Below are positions 1-6,058 of a stretch of DNA of 12,185 bases, piece by piece. Position 1 is the first letter of the stretch. The number at the start of each line of letters is the position of its first letter. The DNA lies in the NCBI GenBank assembly GCA_938024025.1, contig CALJBY010000187.1:1-12185 (forward strand), written 5' to 3'. A model generated the notes under the pieces. That model was given only the letters and a program-made list of their open reading frames with translations. It ran no database searches and had not been told where the DNA came from. The DNA is from an uncultured bacterium. Its GTDB lineage: Bacteria > Desulfobacterota > WTBG01. The position numbers and the translations under genes were made by a program.

Positions 1-1
1 C

Positions 2-274
2 CCCTATGATATTTTTGCACGCATTGATGATATCACGGGAGAGGTTGAAAAGAGGCAGCTTGACGGTCTGATTCACTATGTCCAGTCGTTTTGTTTCAGG
101 CAAATAGAAGATTCCCTCTTCAAAAAAATTCTAAAGGTTCCCATCCTCACGATTGAAGGTGATCAGCCCGCACCCTTAGACAGCAGAAATAGAATGAAAA
201 TCGAAGTGTTTGTAGAAATGTTACGCAGCAGGAAAAATAAAGGTGGTTCTCGGCAGGATGGCAGGAACAGCTAA
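2..274 (+). CDS. 2-hydroxyacyl-CoA dehydratase / benzoyl-CoA reductase-like subunit, C-terminal end (partial)
   Basis: An open frame enters from the left edge and ends at TAA 272-274, giving the last 90 residues of a protein whose start lies outside the window. The segment runs DGLIHYVQSFCFRQIED, then VPILTIEGD, then a helix ending KIEVFVEML. This is the layout of the C-terminus of the HgdB/FldB/BcrB-C family (2-hydroxyacyl-CoA dehydratase D-component, COG1775): a conserved Cys after a hydrophobic strand, a strand ending in E-G/T-D, and a terminal R/K-IEAFLEML-type helix. In that family the Cys helps hold a [4Fe-4S] cluster used in ATP-driven radical dehydration or ring reduction; many anaerobes carry members of unknown substrate. 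The family call rests on pattern recognition of a short segment, and the substrate cannot be inferred. The gene converges on the cobamide operon and is separated from cbiP by 245 nt holding a REP-like repeat. Confidence 0.72.
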   Translation, partial: PYDIFARIDDITGEVEKRQLDGLIHYVQSFCFRQIEDSLFKKILKVPILTIEGDQPAPLDSRNRMKIEVFVEMLRSRKNKGGSRQDGRNS

Positions 275-333
275 TTTTATTTTTCGCTTATCCACAAAAC
301 TCCAGTATCCCGGATGAAAACGGGCTTGATACC

Positions 334-434
334 TTCTAAACAGACATGTTTAAAATTTCGGTAGGAGCGCATTCATGCGCGATGAATTCGCGGCTTAAAG
401 CCGCTCCTACCATCACCATATCTGAAAGAGAAAT
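334..434. repeat. REP-like repeat, copy 1 (between convergent genes)
   Basis: This is a 101-bp repeat matched by 11950-12050 in the same orientation, with 9 mismatches by eye. Its core at 360-411 is an inverted pair of REP-like units. Read inward from each end, each unit is GTAGGAGCG, then an 8-9 nt small palindrome, then CGCGA. The outer arms (GGTAGGAGC and GCTCCTACC) are perfectly complementary over 9 bp. The inner palindromes are GCGCAT-TC-ATGCGC and GCGGCTT-AAGCCGC. The flanking 26 bp (with ACATGTTT) and 23 bp (with ATATCTGA and AGAGAAAT) are shared too, so the mobilised or conserved unit is larger than the REP pair. A 5' GTAG and small hairpins are hallmarks of REP elements moved by RAYT (TnpA-REP) enzymes; none is encoded here. 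Lying between two convergent genes, it could also protect 3' ends or help end transcription, but neither side has a T-run, so it is not a classical terminator. A separate short inverted repeat (TAACTTC-AG-GAAGTTA) lies at 460-475. Confidence 0.88.
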
Positions 435-519
435 GCTTAGATTTAGTTGCGTAAGAACCTAACTTCAGGAAGTTACTGTCGTATTGGGTGGCAACTGGAG
501 TATTACAGATAAGCAGTTT

Positions 520-2037
520 TTATATTTTTAAATCGACAAGCTTCCTTATGTAGTTCATGTCCAGACTCTCTTCTATAAGATCAGCCAGGGCATCAAACTG
601 GCTTTCTTTAAAGTCACCGTAGTCAAATGTACTTCCCCCCCCGGGGGGAGGTATAGTCCCCCTCGTGACCTTCCTTATAAATCTTTTTCTAAAGCCATCG
701 TTGTCAAATAGTCCGTGAATATAGGTTCCCCACACCTTCCCATCCTGTGAAACAGCCCCATCAAAGAACGCACACCGCTTTCCCGATTTTTTGCTAATTT
801 TAAAAAGGGGTTCCCCGCTCATGAGCTTTGTTCTTCCCATGTGAATCTCATAGCCTCGTAGGGTTTCAGGGAATTGATCTTCTCCGTTGCGGTTCATCTC
901 TTCTGCTTCCACCTGGAAGGTAGCCTTCTTTTTTGAGAACCGGGTTTCCATGTCCAGGAGCCCCAACCCTTCAATAGAGCCAAGGGAACTCTCTACCGAA
1001 CCGGGATCTTTAATAGTTCTACCGAGCATTTGGAACCCTCCGCAGATGCCCACGATAATACTTCCTCTTTCCTTTAGTCCGCGAATATCTTCCATATAGC
1101 CATTACGCTTAAGGAAGTTAAGGTCTTCAATAGTATTTTTACTCCCCGGTATGATAATCACATCGTGGTGGCCTATTGGATCAGTGGGCTCAATATAGTT
1201 GACCGTTACCCCGGGTTCACGCTCGAGTGGGTCGAAGTCAGTAAAGTTTGAAATATGGGGTAATTTTATAACGGCAATAGTTACTCCGTTATGAGCACCA
1301 CATACCGGTTTCTTCTCAAGCGCTATACTATCCTCATCGGGTATATAGATATCTTTAAAAAAAGGAATGACACCAAGAACCTTCACCCCTGTTCTTTTTT
1401 TAATCTGAATTAATCCTGATGTGAGCAAGGTACTGTCGCCACGAAACTTGTTAATTACAAAACCTTTCACCATGGCCCGTTCACGTGGCGTCAAAAGGTG
1501 CATGGTCCCAACCAGGGAAGCAAAAACTCCTCCACGATCTATATCTGCAACGAGGATTACCGGGGCATGGGCCATGCGAGCTACCCGCATATTAACGATA
1601 TCATTTTTTTTGAGATTAATTTCTGCCGGGGAACCGGCCCCTTCAATGACCATAAGATCATAGCATTTCTTAAGCCGGTTATAACTTTCCTTGACAGCCT
1701 TAAGGGCCTCCCGCTTATAGTTATGATATTCAACCGCAGAAAAGTTCCCGATAACCTTTCCATGGATAATTACCTGGGCACCGATATCAGTTTGCGGTTT
1801 AATTAATACGGGATTCATGTCAACCGTTGGCTCTATGCCGGCGGCTTCTGCCTGTACGACCTGTGCCCTGCCCATTTCACCACCGTCCCTGGTGACAAAG
1901 GAATTTAAAGCCATATTCTGTGCTTTAAAGGGAGCTACTCTATACCCCTGCCGGTGGAAGATTCTACAGAGAGCAGCAACAAGAATGCTCTTGCCTACAT
2001 GAGAGCCTGTTCCCTGAACCATCAGTGCTTTTGCCAC
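520..2037 (-). CDS. cbiP: Cobyric acid synthase (CbiP/CobQ)
   Basis: Glutamine-dependent amidase that converts adenosylcobyrinic acid a,c-diamide to adenosylcobyric acid, amidating side chains b, d, e and g with ATP. The 505-residue length is normal for the family. The N-terminal synthetase domain shows a P-loop-like GTGSHVGKS at 9-17, FKAQNMALNS at 37-46 and IEGAGSPAEINL at 131-142. The C-terminal class I glutaminase domain has GICGGFQMLG with the nucleophile Cys332, YEIHMGR near 396-402 and GTYIHGLF with His441. The start is GTG at 2035-2037, preceded by AAGGAG at an 8-nt spacing. That ribosome site overlaps the bzaF stop (TAAGGAG), so only 12 nt separate the two genes and translation is probably coupled. 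Near the C-terminus a Pro3-Gly3 stretch is encoded by an uninterrupted run of C8 then G6 (plus strand, 635-648). This is the last gene of the operon. Confidence 0.97.
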   Translation of the reverse strand: MAKALMVQGTGSHVGKSILVAALCRIFHRQGYRVAPFKAQNMALNSFVTRDGGEMGRAQVVQAEAAGIEPTVDMNPVLIKPQTDIGAQVIIHGKVIGNFSAVEYHNYKREALKAVKESYNRLKKCYDLMVIEGAGSPAEINLKKNDIVNMRVARMAHAPVILVADIDRGGVFASLVGTMHLLTPRERAMVKGFVINKFRGDSTLLTSGLIQIKKRTGVKVLGVIPFFKDIYIPDEDSIALEKKPVCGAHNGVTIAVIKLPHISNFTDFDPLEREPGVTVNYIEPTDPIGHHDVIIIPGSKNTIEDLNFLKRNGYMEDIRGLKERGSIIVGICGGFQMLGRTIKDPGSVESSLGSIEGLGLLDMETRFSKKKATFQVEAEEMNRNGEDQFPETLRGYEIHMGRTKLMSGEPLFKISKKSGKRCAFFDGAVSQDGKVWGTYIHGLFDNDGFRKRFIRKVTRGTIPPPGGGSTFDYGDFKESQFDALADLIEESLDMNYIRKLVDLKI

Positions 2038-2045
2038 GCAAACAT

Positions 2046-2051
2046 CTCCTT
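2046..2051 (-). promoter_or_regulatory. Ribosome binding site of cbiP, overlapping the bzaF stop
   Basis: AAGGAG on the minus strand lies 8 nt before the GTG start of cbiP and shares two bases with the bzaF TAA. It decides the GTG start: the ATG contained in GGAGATG is out of frame and too close. The arrangement favours ribosomes passing from bzaF to cbiP. Confidence 0.8.
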
Positions 2052-3360
2052 AGAGCTTCTCACCGGGAATGAGGTCATTTTTAAAAAGGCGGGAGGATCC
2101 TTCATTGGCACAAAATTCCCCGCACATGGTGCAGGTACGCTCATTATTGGGTTGACGGGTGTTTCTGATTTCCCGTGCGTCATCCTCGAAAAGTGCATAG
2201 GAAAACTGCTTCTCCCAGTCAGAATCTCTCCGGGCCTTGCTCATCTTTTTGTCTCTCACCCTTCCCGATTCTTTGTACTTGTTCATATCACCGATATAGA
2301 CAGCAATTTTTGCGGTCTTTACCCCTACACGCACGTCTTCTTCCGTGGGAAGTGCTAAGTGTTCAGCGGGAGTAATGTAACAAATAAGGTCAGCCCCGTA
2401 GCGTGCTGAGCTCGCAGCGCCTATGGCAGAAGAGATGTGATCATAACCCGGTGTCACGTCAGTGGCAAGCGGCCCAAGCATATAGTAGGGGGCTTCATTG
2501 CTCATTCTTTTTTGCAGTATGATATTTGCCTCGATCTCATCCAGGGGAACATGACCGGGTCCTTCTACCATCATCTGGCATCCCATTTTTCTTCCAATCT
2601 CAGCGAGCTCACAATTCAGGATCAATTCCTGGACCTGGGCCCGGTCGAATGAATCATGAATGGCACCGGCACGCAGTCCATTGCCCAGGGATAAAACAAC
2701 ATCATACTTTTTCAGTATTGCTACTACACGATCAAACTTTTCGTAAAGGGGGTTCTCCCTCTTGTTGGCGAGCATCCACCCGACCATTGTGGTTCCGCCT
2801 TTTGATACAAGGCCACCATAGCGGTATCCCTGTTTTTTCAATCGTTCAACCGTGTAAAGATTAATGCCGCAGTGTATCGCCATAAAGGAGATCCCGTCAG
2901 CACACTGCTTCTCAATGCAATCAAAAAGCATCTCTTCTGAAAGTTTGTTGGGATCTTTATATTTTCGGGAGGCCTCACAGAAGGCCTGATAGAGAGGCAC
3001 ATTACCAACAGGGAGTTTGACTGCCGCAAGAACTTCACGGCGTATACGGTCTAAATCGCCACCAACGCTCAACTCCATCAGTGTATCAGCACCACAGTCC
3101 TCAGCGGCACGGGCCTTCCTTATTTCAGCATCAATGTCAACAATGTCTGATGAGGTGCCAATGCTCGCATTCACTTTGGTCGCCAGCCCTTTACCGATCC
3201 CTACCGGTGAACTCTTTCTGACAGTATTAAGGGGAATGATAATTTTCCCCGCTGCTATCATCTCTCTTACATAGGCAGCTTCAACCTGTTCTTTTTGTGC
3301 TACCGCCTCCATTTCTGGAGTGATACGTCCCTTGCATGCCTGTTCAATGATTGTTGCCAT
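2050..3360 (-). CDS. bzaF: 5-hydroxybenzimidazole synthase (BzaF), ThiC paralogue
   Basis: Radical SAM enzyme of the ThiC superfamily. The BzaF branch rearranges aminoimidazole ribotide (AIR) to 5-hydroxybenzimidazole, the first step of oxygen-free lower-ligand synthesis. The 436 residues show the superfamily signatures: ITPEM at 13-17, KVNASIGTSSD at 62-72, FMAIHCGI at 159-166, VEGPGHVPL at 265-273 and ICYITPAEHLALP at 326-338. The C-terminal cluster motif has Cys410, Cys413 and Cys417 (CX2CX3C). Assignment to BzaF rather than ThiC (hydroxymethylpyrimidine phosphate synthase) rests on NVPLYQAF at 120-127 and on NCELAEIGRKMG at 249-260, where ThiC normally reads LGEL plus a different helix. 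It also rests on the position between bzaC/cbiA and cbiP with no thiamin gene nearby. The ATG start has a strong GAGGAGG 8 nt upstream. A 64-nt gap follows bzaC. The superfamily is near certain; the BzaF branch is likely but should be confirmed by phylogeny. Confidence 0.88.
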   Translation of the reverse strand: MATIIEQACKGRITPEMEAVAQKEQVEAAYVREMIAAGKIIIPLNTVRKSSPVGIGKGLATKVNASIGTSSDIVDIDAEIRKARAAEDCGADTLMELSVGGDLDRIRREVLAAVKLPVGNVPLYQAFCEASRKYKDPNKLSEEMLFDCIEKQCADGISFMAIHCGINLYTVERLKKQGYRYGGLVSKGGTTMVGWMLANKRENPLYEKFDRVVAILKKYDVVLSLGNGLRAGAIHDSFDRAQVQELILNCELAEIGRKMGCQMMVEGPGHVPLDEIEANIILQKRMSNEAPYYMLGPLATDVTPGYDHISSAIGAASSARYGADLICYITPAEHLALPTEEDVRVGVKTAKIAVYIGDMNKYKESGRVRDKKMSKARRDSDWEKQFSYALFEDDAREIRNTRQPNNERTCTMCGEFCANEGSSRLFKNDLIPGEKL

Positions 3361-3368
3361 AGGTAATA

Positions 3369-3375
3369 CCTCCTC
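3369..3375 (-). promoter_or_regulatory. Strong ribosome binding site of bzaF
   Basis: GAGGAGG on the minus strand, 8 nt before the ATG at 3358-3360, is the strongest Shine-Dalgarno in the window. It is followed directly by a small inverted repeat (AGGT-ATT-ACCT, 3361-3371) that overlaps its 3' bases. The arms are too short to claim regulation. The strength fits a gene that follows the longest gap within the cobT-cbiP block and so cannot rely on coupling. Confidence 0.75.
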
Positions 3376-3424
3376 AATTGTACCAGAAAAAGCGCTGGAA
3401 GAGTTGTTCTGAATCTGCTTTCAT

Positions 3425-4456
3425 CTATTTTTTTTCACTGCACCGCTTCTCTCCTACTACCAGTGAAGATCCCCGGTCAATGGAAATCTCCCGTATCGTG
3501 CCTGCCCCCAGGGTCATAAGCATAGCGCTTACCTCATCGATTCCATAACACCTGCCACGCGGTGTTCCAACGAGCATGGTGAGATCAAAAAGAGATGCCC
3601 TAAGCCTGCCCTGACCCGGGTCAGAGAGTAAATAATCATGGACTACCATCGTACCCAAGGGAGCCAGGACATCCCAGGCCTTAGCAAAAATCTGTCGCAC
3701 CTCTTCTTCAGAATAGATGTGGATGAGATTTGAGATAAAAACCAAATCATAGCCACTCCCGGGAATCTTATCTTCAAGTACCTGGCAGGTACAGGTTCTT
3801 ATCCTTTCCCGGGCACTGCTGTTGCTGCTGTTTTCCCGTGCATAGACAAGATTTGGCTCTAAATCAATAAGCGTGGCAGTGAGGTTAGGATTACACTCGG
3901 CAAAAGCTATAGCATAGGTACCCGGCCCACATCCTATATCGAGCATGTTCCTGAAGTCACCTATAGAAAGGGCATCCGCTATGCTATCAGATTTTGAAGC
4001 TGCACTGTCATGCATGGCAGCCAGGTACTCTTTAAGCCTCAGGGGAAAGGTATTGAGGTATTCCTGCTCAGGTTCCCTGGCACATCCTGTTTTTACCTGC
4101 TGCTCCAAACCGTCCCAAAAATGCCAGAGATTACTGGAGTGCTGTACAATATTTCCCACGTAACCACTTTTACCCTTTACCAGATAGCGGGAGGCAACTG
4201 GGGCAGTACGGTAGTTATGGTCCCGGTACTCCAGCAACCCCAGATCGAGGAGCACGTTCAACAACCTTCTTACAGAATTTCTATCAGATTGTAAAGCATT
4301 TGCTAGCGATGTACTGTCCATTTCCCCCCGGTCAAGGAGGTTGAAGATACCCAAATGGACGGCGGCAAAGAGAACCTGGGAAACCTGGTAACCCAGGGCT
4401 AAATTGATTATCTCTTCTTTTCCGTTTTTTTCATTAATAGGATACGATTGGGTCAC
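3425..4456 (-). CDS. bzaC: SAM-dependent O-methyltransferase, probable BzaC
   Basis: A 343-residue class I methyltransferase with the architecture of hydroxyindole- and flavonoid-type O-methyltransferases. The N-terminal winged-helix dimerisation domain covers about 15-95 (ALGYQVSQVLFAAVHLGIFNLL and the following helices). The catalytic Rossmann domain starts near 168 with the SAM-binding motif MLDIGCGPGT at 171-180 and an acidic strand end at LIDLEP (196-201). SNLIHIYSEEE at 242-252 matches the region that holds the catalytic His in this family (LHxWxDE in plant enzymes). BzaC is known to O-methylate 5-hydroxybenzimidazole to 5-methoxybenzimidazole; placement between bzaD and bzaF makes that the most economical role. 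The start is GTG at 4454-4456, overlapping the TGA of bzaD (GTGA, 4 nt), with only a weak GGCGG ahead of it, so expression probably depends on bzaD translation. The substrate is inferred from context; methyltransferases of this fold also act on other small phenols. Confidence 0.83.
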   Translation of the reverse strand: MTQSYPINEKNGKEEIINLALGYQVSQVLFAAVHLGIFNLLDRGEMDSTSLANALQSDRNSVRRLLNVLLDLGLLEYRDHNYRTAPVASRYLVKGKSGYVGNIVQHSSNLWHFWDGLEQQVKTGCAREPEQEYLNTFPLRLKEYLAAMHDSAASKSDSIADALSIGDFRNMLDIGCGPGTYAIAFAECNPNLTATLIDLEPNLVYARENSSNSSARERIRTCTCQVLEDKIPGSGYDLVFISNLIHIYSEEEVRQIFAKAWDVLAPLGTMVVHDYLLSDPGQGRLRASLFDLTMLVGTPRGRCYGIDEVSAMLMTLGAGTIREISIDRGSSLVVGEKRCSEKK

Positions 4457-6024
4457 CGTTTCAAACCGCCGTATTGAGTTGCGGGTGTATCATCCATGGT
4501 TTTGGTAATAATGGTGTTTACTGCTTCAATGGCATCCCTGACAGTGCGGTCCTTTACCTGGTCAGTACAGGGTACATCGTCAGTTTCCAATCGCACAAGC
4601 AGTTTCTCAAAAAGTTCAGCGAGCCAGGCAGTTAAGTCCTCTCTCAGATGATCAGCAGTTGTGTCCCCCGAGCGATGGTTTCGCCAATAAAGGGGTGAAT
4701 CGGCCGTATCCATGAGTTCCAAAAGGTAGTGGCAAACGGGAGATATGGTATCGGCAAGCCATTTGACCCGTCTATCCTTGAAGCTGTATGATCCCTGATA
4801 GTCACTGTGGGAGGAGAACTCTATTCTGCCGGCTGACTCGAGCAGTCGGTAATTATCGGTGCCCATCAAAACAATTTCAGGATGGTAGAGCAGATCAACC
4901 GTTTTACTCAGCCCTTCGAGCAGGTTTTGGGACATGAGAAAGTTGAAATTAAGCCGTATGTCATGGAGCTCTGAGTCCGGTTCGAACATGATAAAACCAA
5001 TATGTGGCTCTATCCCGTATCCTCTTAACAGCACCAGTGCCCTGTGTGTTTGCTGAACGGTAGTATTCTTTTTTATTCGTTTAAGACACGACGGTGAAGC
5101 ACTTTCAACACCAAGAAACACATTGCGGAGACCCGCATCGACGAGGTGCTTGAGAGATGCCTCACGAACATCATTCACCCGGCACTCCAGACCAAAGGTA
5201 AACCCCTTGACCGTTTTAAGGTGTTCTGCAATCTGTACTGCCCTTTCCTGCCCTCCCGTGCCCGGCCCGAAAAAATTAGCATCAACAAAATAAATATACT
5301 GTTCCGGAGGGACAACAGCGATCATGGTAACCTCTTCATAGATGTTCGCTGGAGTTCTTCCCCTCCATGAACCCTTCACACCATAAAAATTGTTAATGTA
5401 GCAAAAACTACAGCTCCCATAGCACCCCCTGCTCCCCAGCACATTTATTCCGTCTTGAGTGAGTGCACGCTGTTCTTCTGTTCTGTAGGGAACAGGTAAA
5501 GCATCCAGATCATCTATGGGGCGGGGACGTTCAGTCACCACAAGTGCTTTATCCCTTCTAAAGGCAATCCCCTTGACAAACCCTGGATCAGTACCCTTTT
5601 TAAGCACGGAACAAAGCTTGAAAAAGGTATACTCGGGTTCCCCCCGTATGACATAGGTTATGGAGGGATACAATTCCAGAAGTGTTTTATAGGCAAAAGT
5701 GGGATAGAACCCATACACTATGATGGGCAGCTTATAACGGGACCCTATTTCATGGAGAGCACGTAAAATGTTCTGTGTGTTCTCCCATGAATAAACGAGA
5801 TGCACCCCCAGGACGTCACACTCCCGCTCATTGACTGTCTTCACCATGCGGGAGAGGGAACGGTTAGTTGCATGGAAATCACACAGTTCCGTTTCTATAC
5901 CGTGTTCACGTAAGGACGAAAAGAGATACCCGGACATGAGGGAAGACGAGAGTGGTGTGTGCGCCACATCATTAAAATGCCGGTTTGACCTTCCCCGTGG
6001 ATGTTCCAGCAATAAAACTTTCAT
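4453..6024 (-). CDS. bzaD: B12-binding-domain radical SAM protein, probable BzaD methyltransferase
   Basis: A 523-residue protein. Residues 1-140 form a Rossmann-like B12-binding region: the first strand is MKVLLLEHP, then GYLFSSLREHGIETELCDF, and VYGFYPT then VIRGEPEYTF at about 103-134. The radical SAM domain follows, with cluster cysteines 201, 205 and 208 in RGCYGSCSFCY, a DANFFG strand near 248-253 and LGVESASP near 304-311. The DxHxxG cobalamin motif is absent, as in many class B (BchE-like) enzymes. In characterised bza operons BzaD methylates C6 of 5-methoxybenzimidazole. The open frame continues 51 codons upstream (to 6177), but that extension lies inside cbiA and looks unlike protein of this family, so I start at ATG 6022-6024. 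There AGGTG lies close upstream; a GTG two codons earlier is possible. The gap after cbiA is 34 nt. Only one such gene is present, so a BzaE-like role is not excluded. Confidence 0.8.
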   Translation of the reverse strand: MKVLLLEHPRGRSNRHFNDVAHTPLSSSLMSGYLFSSLREHGIETELCDFHATNRSLSRMVKTVNERECDVLGVHLVYSWENTQNILRALHEIGSRYKLPIIVYGFYPTFAYKTLLELYPSITYVIRGEPEYTFFKLCSVLKKGTDPGFVKGIAFRRDKALVVTERPRPIDDLDALPVPYRTEEQRALTQDGINVLGSRGCYGSCSFCYINNFYGVKGSWRGRTPANIYEEVTMIAVVPPEQYIYFVDANFFGPGTGGQERAVQIAEHLKTVKGFTFGLECRVNDVREASLKHLVDAGLRNVFLGVESASPSCLKRIKKNTTVQQTHRALVLLRGYGIEPHIGFIMFEPDSELHDIRLNFNFLMSQNLLEGLSKTVDLLYHPEIVLMGTDNYRLLESAGRIEFSSHSDYQGSYSFKDRRVKWLADTISPVCHYLLELMDTADSPLYWRNHRSGDTTADHLREDLTAWLAELFEKLLVRLETDDVPCTDQVKDRTVRDAIEAVNTIITKTMDDTPATQYGGLKR

Positions 6025-6058
6025 ATGCACCTGTCTTGCTGAGCTCGAAAAACCTCTC

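Noticed and set aside
309..324. Small CCCG/CGGG hairpin after the left-edge gene as a terminator
   Set aside because: The stem is only 4 bp with an 8-nt loop and no T-run follows.
1954..2358. Plus-strand open frame of 134 codons opposite the cbiP/bzaF junction, and other plus-strand frames of 60-112 codons
   Set aside because: They are antisense to well-recognised genes, have no family-like sequence and no consistent ribosome sites; they are shadows of minus-strand coding.
3377..3385. Extended -10-like TGGTACAAT before bzaF on the minus strand
   Set aside because: There is no matching -35, and the predicted start point would lie within the GAGGAGG ribosome site. More likely chance.
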